DNA from: Bombyx mori
Taxonomy: Eukaryota; Arthropoda; Insecta; Lepidoptera; Bombycidae
NCBI RefSeq assembly: GCF_030269925.1
Contig: NC_085121.1
Coordinates: forward strand, 14,525,501 to 14,589,500
Length of the DNA stretch: 64,000 bases
Direction of reading: 5' to 3'
Each line of letters starts with the position of its first letter. Position 1 is the first letter of the stretch. The position numbers and the translations under genes are program-made. The notes beneath the pieces were generated by a model. It was not told the origin of the DNA. It searched no databases and saw only the letters and a program-made list of their open reading frames with translations. Below are positions 54,616 through 64,000 of the stretch, one piece after another.

Positions 54616-57600
54616 ATGTTGGCTCTAAGCTTGGTCGTGGCTGTCGCAGCCAACTTGTTCGCTTCGACTGTATGCGCCCAGAACTACACTGAAGCTCAGC
54701 TTAAATATTATGATGCCAACACTGGCCTGTGTGGAATAGGCATCGACGTAAGTATAGCTTTGTTTTTTTAAATTACTGTATTGGTTGTTGAATGTGATTT
54801 CTGTACCACGATCAGATACCGAATTGGTGATTTTGTTCTTGTCTCGTTGAATGCTAGTACATAGCATAGCGCTGCCTGCTATGTAGATTTTTTTGGAACG
54901 AAGTTTCTTATCGTACAATGTGGAAGGGATTGTGCCGGGAAAAAACGTCCGTAACGTAAGATTTTTATTAGTAATGCAATAAGGAACTTCGTTCCTATCC
55001 GGTGTCCCACGACACCACACATCTTCTTTATTGCTTAGATGGGTGGACGAGCCCACGGCTCAACTGGTGTTAGATGGTTGCTGGAGCCCATAGACATCTA
55101 CAACATAAATGCTGCCACCCACTTTGAACATGAGTTCTAAGGTTTTTAACAGTACAACGGCTGCCCCGCCCTTTAAATCGAAATGTAATGCGTAATACTT
55201 AACAACAGAAATAGGCAGGGTGGTGGTACTTACACGTGCTGACCCACAAGACATCCTACCACCAGTAACTTGTAGTATAATTAACAATCAAGGAGAATGG
55301 GTTCTGTATCAGTAGCGGAAGAATGATTTATTCGCATAATTTTTTTTTTATTATTATCTTAATAGCGTTCCCAATCTATCCAAACTAATAACAAGTACTT
55401 ATATCGATAATTGTAAGCTGATTAATCAAACGAATATTTTTGTAGCAATGGTTTCAATATGAACCCGAAAGGAATCAGTTCTCCACAGCGTTTCCACTAT
55501 TGTTCATGTTGAGTGAACTCTCCTTAAACAGCAAAGAGGATACTACAGCGGAACTGTACAAAAACCTTAATTTGCGATCGGAAGATGAGGTAAATATTCC
55601 TTTTATATATTCTAACATATGCTTGCAAATGTAATTCATTTTATGTATCTTTTTTGTTTTAATATCTCTTTTTTATGTTATATTGTATATTACATTAATA
55701 TTTATGTATGAGATAGCGTTTTTATTTTGTCTTCGTTTAATCATTACAGGTCGTAAACGTTAACCAGGCCGTCAACACAAATTTAAATACAAAGAACGAG
55801 GTTTACCAATCGACTCTGATATTGAACGCCTACACTGATATCGATTCTCCGTTCTCTGAAACCTTCATACAAAATTTCGCTAAAGTTTTCAATGGAACCG
55901 TTAAAAATATTGACTATAGTAATGATGCCGTCGCAACAATCAGGGATTCAGTGAGCATTTTTCACTTTTGCTTTATTTTGTCATCAGAAATTGAGATAAA
56001 TGTCAATATATTTCACGTCGTGGCTTTTAATATTATTAGTCTTAACTTATTGAACATAAGTCAATTCATTTCGGCACAAAACTTAAAGGCCATGGTTTTT
56101 TGGAAGCTTTGACTTAATATCTTATTAATTTTCTAGTAAATTATGTGTTCAAAAATTTGCAGCTACAAAGCGACAGTGGAAACGACATAGAAATTGCTCT
56201 GAAAGACGGCGATATCAATAAGGACACCGGTATAATTCTCACAGCTTACACTAACATTTATGTGAGTATTTTCATAATTAATTACGTACATTTCGATAAA
56301 AAAAACTATAAAGTATTTTATTTAGAACATGTATAATATACCAGCCAATTTCTTAACAGGCAACACATTTCACTTTTCTTCCCTTTACCTCTCTATAAAT
56401 AGAAGCCTGTGTCACTATCATTACAGTAAACCATTTTTTTTTCTTACCTAAGCTGATAGCCTTGACAGGCTATTTCAGCGTAACCTTAGCTAGAAGGTAA
56501 GCTCACGGGGCTCAAACCGGAGTGATGCTAACACTGACCCTAGAAAGAGCAGTGCTTCGCAAAATCTACCACCGGATCGGAAACGCGACCCACTGAGAAG
56601 ATCCGGCGAGAAACTCAGTGGGCTGTGTCTGTGGGTTAATTCGCTCGTCGAGCCCTTCATCGCAAGCGAAGGGTTCGTCGAGAACGGTGATCGGTCCTTG
56701 TGCTACCTAAAAGCACCGTTAATGGATCGGAAGGATCCGTAATGACGTGTTTTGGGCGACGCCGACTGTTTACCATTCGGTCTACAGGATCGGGTATGTA
56801 GTTTCCAGCGGCCACGACAAGAGGGTTCTTTCTCATGTCGTGCCGCCTTCTCAAAGTGGCGCAATGATGCCGACTGTAGATACTTACTGACTGAGTCAAG
56901 TTCCAGGTCATCATGGAGATCCACGTTCCTTAGGAACCATGGTGCTCCGACGGCTATTCTGCAAAATCGGGATTGAATAACCTGAAGGGGTTTCAAGTCA
57001 TTGCGGGCCCCGTGAGCGAACACTACCCTTGCATACGTCATGACGGGGCGTATGCAAGTTTTGTAGAGTGTTATCTTATTACGGAGGGACAATTTGCTTC
57101 GCTTGCAAAGCATAGGATAGAGACGTCCTATGATGAAGGCGGTACGGTCGCGTACCGTTTTAATATGGGGACGGAATGTCATCCCTCTGTCGAGAGTGAA
57201 GCCTAGGTATTTGACCTTCGAGGCCCACGGTATGGGCTGGCCAAAGAGAGTGATGGGGCTAACGGCGGAGGTGTTTGCGCGCCTATTAAGGAGTGGGTTG
57301 CTCGAAGTGGTATTTGGAGTGCGAACCCTTTTGTATAGCACCGCTCTGCTTTTCGTGGGATTGATGTCGATTTGCCACTTCCGGAACCACTATCCCATGG
57401 TGGTTGCTGCAATCTGGAGTCGCCGATGCAACAACGACATCTTCCTACACGAGTAGTAGATAGCCGTGTCATCGACGAAGAGCGCTAGATGGGTCTCCGG
57501 AGACCGGGGTATATCATTGATATACAAACTAAATAATAACGGTGAGAGCGTGGAGCCTTGCGGGACTCCGGCAGTCAGATGACGGGGGCGAGATCGAGTT

Positions 57601-60600
57601 CCCTCTACTCGATATCGAAACGAACGGTCCGACAAGAAGTCTTCCGTTTTTCGGTTTGCCCGGCTTATGTATACCGATGACGTCCGCTTCTTTCTACACC
57701 GCGGGAAAGATGCAGTTCGTCATAGCGACATTTAAAATGGTAGTCAACATTGCTATCAGTTGGACTGGTAAGATTTTTAAGGCGCGGTTGCGGATGCCGT
57801 CGGAGCCGGGTGCCTTCCTATTTTATAGGTTGTGGATCGCTTATTTTACTTCGATAGTGGTAATTGAGGGTAACGCGTCCGAGAGCGGCAGGGAAGCTCT
57901 GCGCTCGACCTCCGTATTGACTATTTCAGTGTGTTCGGGGTCCGCGTAATGAGTGCCGGTGGTGCACTACTCTTGCAGTGCATCGGCCAGCAGCCCTGCC
58001 TTGTCATCGTCATCGTAAGCCGGTGGTTGGCTTGAAGGGCGTATGAGGGGAGGCATAGTAACGGTAGTTTCGATTTTGAGAGTCCTAGCTAGTCGCCATT
58101 ATGATTGGTGAGAGAACGCGAGTTCTCCTAAATAACTATCCCATTTCTCATTTCGGGCGTCGCTTAGACGGGATTTGACTTCTCGCTGTAGACGACGCAT
58201 CCGAATCCGATTTGAATGCGTGGCAAGACGATCGTAGGCCCGGATTGCCACGTTCCTAACTCTTAAGAGATTCCTAAGTTCGAGGGATAGTCTGATGCGG
58301 TGGAAGCTATCCTCCACATCGACTTCTTTGGAAGATCTTATGATCGCGGAAGTGATGTGATCGGTAATGATGTTTATGGATTCGACGGTGTCCTCGGGGG
58401 ATAGATTCGAATCCAGGCCGTAAGGGACGATTGGTGGAGCGACTTCTTCTAAGTTGGTGCTCAGCTTCTTCCAATCACCATGGTCCTCGTGACTGTGACT
58501 GGGTTGTGGGAAGGACAGAGCTTAAAGACAGGTCGGTGGTCTGAGTCGAGCTCTGACAATGCTTCGATGGAACGCAAGCGCAGAGTTACGTTCCTAAGCA
58601 GTGCCAGGTCTATAGTCCTCGGGCGGAGCGCGATGTTATACGGATAACATGTTGGGGTTGGAGGGCCGACTATTTCGAACGTGAGGTCGTCTATAAACGC
58701 GTCAAGACGCCTACCGTTTAAATTCGTACGATGGCCGTTCCACCTAGTGTGGTGGTTCCAATTTAAATCGCCTGCCAGGATAACAGAGTCTCCCATGCCG
58801 AACAGTGACTCGATGTCACTGCTCAGGAGGGGCTTGTCGGGGGGGGAGGTAAACGGATGCGATGACAATCGGCTGGTATCCCGTCAGCGCAATACGGCAC
58901 ACTGACGCCTCGATATGTAAGAGCGAGGGAGTATCCAGAGGGTCACAGTGCAGGGCTCGCCTATAGTAAATGGCAGTACATAAACTATCATCTCTTTGAT
59001 AAAATATATACAATCTTAGTCTTTTAATCTTATTCACCAAAGTATAGTAGTACTATTGACATGTAGTACATACATATATATTGTATATCGATGAGTTGTA
59101 CCTTATTCATCTTAGTTCACGCTGTGTTATAGAAAATAAACATTGAGTATCTACAATTTTCAATGTTAGGCCAATTCCACTTCGATAAAGTTCTGTTCCT
59201 TTATAGTTCCCATGGGGCGAAGCTAGCGACTCATACCGCCCGTACAAGCAGATCGACATTTCATTCACAGCACTAGACGGAACACAAAGTAATAAACAAG
59301 CATGGTACTCGGAGGGTGCGGGAAAATACGCGGAAATCGAAAATCTTGGCATCAAGGTACATACTGATCTGTTTAAATTAAGTTCGCGTTTAATTTACAT
59401 TCCACAAATTATATGTTTTTAATGTGATCGTCGAATTGTACTCTCTTTTGGTTTTCATTCGCCAGGTCTTCCAGTTTTCTTTGAAACCTGGTCTTACCGT
59501 CGTCTTGGGGACTTCATTAAATGACAACAATGATCTTAGCGGCGCATTTAACAAACTCCGCGATCCCGCGACGCTGGCGTATATCTTGACGCAAACCGAG
59601 TCTAAATACTTGAAACTTGCAGTTCCGATCAAATTGACAATGAGAGATTCACGTGATTATATACCTGAAGTTAAAAGGGTCTGTAAAAGTTATTTACTTA
59701 TATATATACATATATTTTTTTGTTGCTTAGATGTGTGGATGAGCTCACAGCCCACCTGGTGTTCAGTGGTTACTGGAGCCCATAGACATCTACAACGTAA
59801 ATTCGCCACATACCTTGAGATATAGTTTTAAAGTCTCAGTATAGTCACAACGGCTGCCCCACCCTTCAAACCGAAACGCATTACTGCTTCACGGCAGAAA
59901 TAGGCGGGGCGGTGGTACCTACCCGTGCGGACACACAAGAGGTCCTACCACTAGTAATTACGCAAATTATAATTTTGCGAGTTTGATTTTTATTACACGA
60001 TGTTATTCCTTCACCGTGGATGTCAATCGTGAACATTTGTTAAGTACGAATCTCATTAGAAAATTTGGTACCCGCCTGCGGGATTCGAACACCGGTGCAT
60101 CGTTCGATACGAATGCACCGAACGTCTTATCGACGACGAGTTCACAAAAAAGATTTATATACACTATCGCTAGGTTACTTCAATGGTGAAACTGTGGCTA
60201 TACGATACAGCTTGAGACCTAGACCATAATAATATTATGTCTGTCAGGTGGGTGGCGTTATTCTCATTGGGGTCTCATTAGATCACAGAAACCATTTAAC
60301 ATAAATTCAATTACATGTCTATGGAATAAATAAAACATAAACACCCTTATGCACACGTCCGGCGCAGGCGGCGTTCAGGAGTAAATGAACTTCGGTAAAT
60401 GCTCACACGCACTAATGACAGATACCTTGATATTGAAAACTGCAGTAGAGCTACACAGTATGAAATACTACGTTATGCTCATCTATGAATTAGTGTCTAT
60501 GGCTTACCGAATGTGGTTTATGTATGTTTAGGTAAAAAATGACTTTATTGTAAAAAAAGCCTGGGGTGCATTGTATCAATAGTTATAAATATTTTATGAA

Positions 60601-61631
60601 AGGATATGAGTAGAAGGGTTATTATGATAATATCCTGAAAGTGCCCCACGCTTTCTTTACAATAAAATATTTTTCTTCTTACACAATTTTTAATATTTTT
60701 TTTTTCTTTTTTTTGTTGGATTTTCCGTAAAAGTAAATTTTTTTTAGTTTTTTATACTATTATTTATTATTTATTTAATAAAAAGCTCAAACATTTCTAC
60801 TTTAATTCGTAATTTACTAAGCGTATATTTGCAGGCCGGACTCTTGACAGAGCTTTTTGAGAAAAACTTCGACGGCTTCGATACGGTCTATGACAACAAA
60901 TCAGGATATATATCCTATATGTTGAGCCATACGCGTCTTGAATTCGAACAGCCCACAGAAGAGCGTAAGTGAATTTACAATCATACAGCCTCCCGAATGG
61001 TAATACAAAATTTTCAGAGCATAAATGAAGAACTTTGGTATCAGGCAGAGATGGATACTGATCTATCTAGGTATTTTACTTACTGGACGGAGTTTCGTGA
61101 AGGACTCTTACCATGTTGGGATGTTACATAACATTGTCTGTTTCTACTGTAGGCCAGTCATTTGTTCCGGTTAGTCCTTATACAATACGGTTAAGACATC
61201 GACCTCAGGTCCCAAGGTGGATGACGGGATTCAGATAATATAATGTATGAGCTCTAGTAACTCTTTCAGCATCTGCTATTTCAAATTACCCACTAAAGAA
61301 TTCAAAAAAAAAGTCAGAAAAAAAGAATCAGTCTAGCCCGCATATTTCATACAGAATATATATACACATATATATATTCATATGTTTTAGAAACAGCACA
61401 AACAGTGCAGGCTGCATAATCGGTTAGCAATAACAATAAAAAAATCGAGTTTTGGTTGGAAAGCTTGTTTGTAAGTTTAAAAATTTTACATATTAAATAC
61501 GATTTATTAATTTTAAAACAGAAGCTGCAAGCGTGGTTGCCGAGCCAGACTTCATCTTCGACAACCCCTATTTCTTCTTGGTTCTCGACCAATTCAATAC
61601 ACCAGCTTTCATTGGCCTTATTACAAACTGA
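54616..61631 (+). CDS. Secreted serpin with shortened reactive loop, copy 2
   Basis: Eight exons with the same lengths and phases as copy 1: 54616-54747, 55446-55589, 55750-55950, 56163-56261, 59207-59356, 59466-59678, 60835-60964, 61522-61631. All frames are open and give 392 residues. The signal peptide is MLALSLVVAVAANLFA. The loop is again 16 residues (EQPTEEQAASVVAEPD), unchanged between copies. By my count 30 residues differ from copy 1, 12 of them in exon 6, with seven clustered between AVP and KR. Intron 4 holds a 2.5 kb Jockey-like insertion and intron 6 a Bm1. Both copies look intact, so both may be expressed. Identity as serpin is firm; which Bombyx serpin number it is cannot be settled here. 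Confidence 0.88.
54895..55025 (+). repeat. MITE-like repeat, internally deleted, serpin intron 1
   Basis: Same insertion as 33512-33644. The right inverted repeat is better kept here ('ataaggaacttcgttcctat'). Confidence 0.65.
55026..55268 (-). repeat. Bm1 SINE, serpin intron 1
   Basis: Same insertion as 33645-33886. Confidence 0.85.
56433..58977 (-). mobile_element. Jockey-like LINE, decayed, serpin copy 2 intron 4
   Basis: A T-run at 56433-56442 is the reverse of its A-tail. Read on the minus strand, frames carry the endonuclease part (58868-58461: GDSVILAGDLNWNHHTRWNG, ELDSDHRPV), a linker (58317-58099), reverse-transcriptase pieces (57635-57390: AGVPQGSTLSPLLFSLYIN, then LALFVDDTA where FADD is expected) and the C-terminus (57341-56703: [20 protein letters not shown]). 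ORF1, part of the RT and the 5' end are missing, and many frameshifts occur. It is a relative of the 37-42 kb element, not a copy of it. Copy 1 has no insertion here. Confidence 0.85.
59715..60140 (-). repeat. Bm1 SINE, near full length, serpin copy 2 intron 6
   Basis: Tail at the left ('gttgcttagatgtgtggatg') to the tRNA-like head at the right ('gggattcgaacaccggtgca', 'accgaacgtcttatcgacga'). Absent from copy 1, so it inserted after the duplication. Confidence 0.88.
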
Positions 61632-61702
61632 GTATAAAGAACATCATAAAGATTCATGATGAAATTGTGCGTTTAAATTTCAAAATGTTTTGATTGTTGT
61701 TT

Positions 61703-61708
61703 AATAAA
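61703..61708 (+). promoter_or_regulatory. Poly-A signal, serpin copy 2
   Basis: AATAAA 72 bp after the stop codon, as in copy 1. Confidence 0.6.
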
Positions 61709-62153
61709 AATAAATTCTGTTCATTACATACTTACGGTACAATTTAATTTATCTTGTGCCCTTTCGTTAATCTTTGATTAAAAATTGGTCAGCACATATA
61801 ACTAACATACCTATTTTTTAAATCAGCTTCTGTTGTATAAGGGATCGCTGATTTTGACAATAATTACGCGCCCAACGATTGGACACCAATTATTCATCAT
61901 CAATACTTTCGAACAAATGCACGACTACTGTAATATAGCTTATCAAAACATATTACATTAGCTTTGAATAATAAAGTTAATATGGATTCATGGCTACGCA
62001 GAAGATGTATATGAATATTACTAAAAATATTAGTATGAGTTTTAGTCTCGAATGAAATACATTTGAATATTTATACCAAGAAACAGTATAGATTACGATA
62101 AAACTAATTTTTGCTTGTAAGTAATAATGGTCTCTCTATAACCAGTCATTTTA

Positions 62154-62582
62154 TCTATACTAATATTATAAAGAGGAAAGATTTGTTTATTTGTTTGTAT
62201 TGAATAGGCTCCGAAACTACTGAACCGATTTGAAAAATTATTTCACTGTTTGGAAGCTACACTATTCCCGAGTGACATAGGCTATAATCTTTTTGAAAAA
62301 AAAATAGGTATCCTTACTAAAACTCCAACAATATAACCGAAGGTGTAAAAAAATACCCAAAATATTCTTTACATTGCGTTCCCTGCGTAAAACTATTGAT
62401 GATAGAATAAAATAATGTACTACGACTTTGTAGTTATTATTATTTACAAAAAGTGTCGCGACAGCATAATATGTCTAACTATTACAGTTATGCCGCAATA
62501 AGTGTTCTTTTATTTAAATAAATAAAACAACGTCGTTGAAATTTTCGTTAAAGACCCGAGCGGAGCCGGAGTGGGCCGCTAG
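62154..62582 (+). mobile_element. Non-autonomous Helitron, unit 2
   Basis: TCTATACTAATATTATAAAG after an A, ending GTGGGCCGCTAG before a T. Orthologue of 44477-44912, better preserved. Confidence 0.82.
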
Positions 62583-62589
62583 TACTAAA

Positions 62590-63908
62590 CTTAGTCTGGC
62601 CATAAATACTGTTACAATTAAAAATAAAAAAAAAATCTATTGCAAATAATATTTATTACTTTTACAGTGTGTTAGTTTAATACATAAGTATAAAACAATT
62701 TAAAGTATAAAAAGCTTATTCGAAGTGGTCTCCATTGGCTGCAATACAGTCCTTTAAACGTTGAGGCCAGTTATCAATAGAAGCACCCATTCTTTCCATG
62801 GGAAAAAATTTCACTGCCAATCGTACGGATTGTTTTAGTTACTCCAAATTATCATGGCATGTAGAACAAGCCGTACTCTCTAAAACTGACCATAAATCAT
62901 AATCCAGCGAATTAAGATCGGGACTAGACGACGGCCAGTCTTCAGCTCTGATGAAGTCCGAAACGTTCGTTTCCAACCAAGACTACGTAGACCGAGCTTT
63001 ATGACTTGGCGCCGAGTCTTGCTGGAAGGACCATTCTTGATTATTGAACATGGTGCTGTTAAGGGGCTTCACTACCTTCTCAAGAATGGTATCTTGATAC
63101 AATTGTGCCCATGTTTTGATACCTTTTTCACAAAAGTATGGCTCAGTCACTCCTTCATAGCTAATACCCCACCAAACCATCAGTGAAGTCGGATAGTGCC
63201 CACGTTGCACTCTATCGACTAATTGGGAAGCTTCCTTAGAGCTTTGAGCATAAATACGGTCATTTTGTTTGTTAAAATGTTGCTCAATTGTAAAAAATTT
63301 CTCATCCGTAAACTTTTGTACCTATTTTCTATGACCTCCCTTTGCGTACCGCTTCAGTAGTTGTTTCGATTTTACCACCCTATTCTCTTTTAAATTATCA
63401 GTTAAGAAATGACCAGTACGTCTCTTATAGGCTGCAAGTCCTAAGTCATCTTTTAAAATACGCGACATGGTTCTAGGTGCTATCTTCATCTCCCGAGATA
63501 AAATCTTTTGCTTTCGGACAGGATATCTTCGAATTCTTTCTCTTACTGCTTTGACCACCTTTTTCGTACGAACACTACGTGGGCGGCCAAATCTTTATCT
63601 GTCAAAAACAGAGGAAGTCTCATTGCATCTATTAATAGCCCCGTACACAAACATTTTACTAATACCAAGCGCATGGAGAGTTTTAAAAATTGCATTTGGC
63701 TCCATACCTATTTTGTGTAATGCAATCACAGCGATTCAGTGCTCTTTATTACTCCACTCCATTTTAATATCGCAAAATATCGTACAATGTATTGGCGCCA
63801 AAATGAGAAAACTCAATGAGGAATCATACAAAAATGACAGATTCCAAATACGAATGTAATATTTTGTTTATTTTTTTTAATTGTAATAGTATTTATGGCC
63901 AGATTAAG
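62590..63908 (-). mobile_element. maT-type mariner (Bmmar1-like), copy 3
   Basis: CTTAGTCTGGCCATAAATAC at the left and 'atttatggccagattaag' plus TA at the right (1319 bp). It sits 7 bp after the Helitron end, in sequence that in unit 1 is uninterrupted (44912-44930), so it arrived after the duplication. Confidence 0.88.
62716..63762 (-). pseudogene. maT mariner transposase, copy 3, broken
   Basis: Minus-strand frames 63558-63322 ([20 protein letters not shown]) and 63210-62983 (HYPTSLMVWWGISYEGVTEP, FQQDSAPSHKA with the second Asp) are separated by breaks around the TDE box near 63320. The rest runs to TAA at 62716. It keeps residues that copies 1 and 2 have lost, but the GHKA motif is SHKA. 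Confidence 0.82.
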
Positions 63909-64000
63909 TATATATAATTACTAAATTAAGTACATATGTAAGGCAGGGGGCGCTCAAATATACTATCTGTCCGGTAGTACTGAGTGCACGGGCACGCGAT

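Larger units (their letters stand above)
50108..64000 (+). repeat. Segmental tandem duplication, unit 2 (runs off the window)
   Basis: Co-linear with unit 1 from the Bm1 tail 'gtagcagcattgacgttg' to the last bases. Offsets change from 19020 at the left to 18886 at the last serpin exon because of different insertions. Exons are about 92 percent identical at protein level. Confidence 0.9.

Noticed and set aside
1..64000. CRISPR array, operons or ribosome binding sites
   Set aside because: The sequence is eukaryotic with spliced genes. Repeats are dispersed mobile elements, without regular spacing.

Overview
The window looks like silkworm (Bombyx mori or a close relative). It has introns with GT/AG borders, an insect serotonin receptor, a serpin family I associate with silk glands, many copies of the lepidopteran Bm1 SINE, Bmmar1-like (maT, DD37D) mariners, lepidopteran TC...CTAG Helitrons, and RTE and Jockey LINEs. 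No database search was possible; every family name comes from motifs and memory.

Left part (1-31 kb). Three exons of one plus-strand 5-HT2-type receptor (6548-6746, 10700-10823, 24657-25542) have matching splice phases and encode the C-terminal half (TM5, long third loop, TM6, TM7, tail). Exons for the N-terminus and TM1-4 are not seen and probably lie to the left. The introns and 5' flank are packed with repeats: two solo LTRs of one family with perfect 4-bp target duplications (2051-2424, 19447-19819), a different solo LTR inside a Bm1 (3796-4053), at least seven non-autonomous Helitrons, one of them split by a mariner, a 5'-truncated Jockey copy (16088-16935), and a U6 snRNA copy joined to a short SINE-like tail (23679-23918). 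A decayed mariner lies at 29105-30240.

Right part (31-64 kb). A segmental tandem duplication dominates. Unit 1 starts near 31088 and unit 2 near 50108; unit 2 runs past the window end. Each unit carries one complete 8-exon, 392-residue secreted serpin (33233-42745 and 54616-61631). By my count they differ at 30 of 392 positions. Both have a reactive-centre loop about ten residues shorter than in inhibitory serpins, as I recall being reported for the Bombyx silk-gland serpins 16/18/22. Seven substitutions, all non-synonymous, cluster in one short stretch of exon 6.

After duplication the units took different insertions, so each is an empty-site control for the other. Unit 1 gained a full-length ~5.2 kb Jockey LINE in intron 7, a ~0.5 kb element carrying a U1 snRNA fragment in intron 6, and an RTE fragment downstream. 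Unit 2 gained an RTE fragment, a minus-strand Jockey-like copy in intron 4, a Bm1 in intron 6 and a mariner. Between the units (about 45-50 kb) are a mariner with a nested LINE, Bm1 copies and an internally deleted LINE. There is no CRISPR array, rRNA or convincing functional tRNA.
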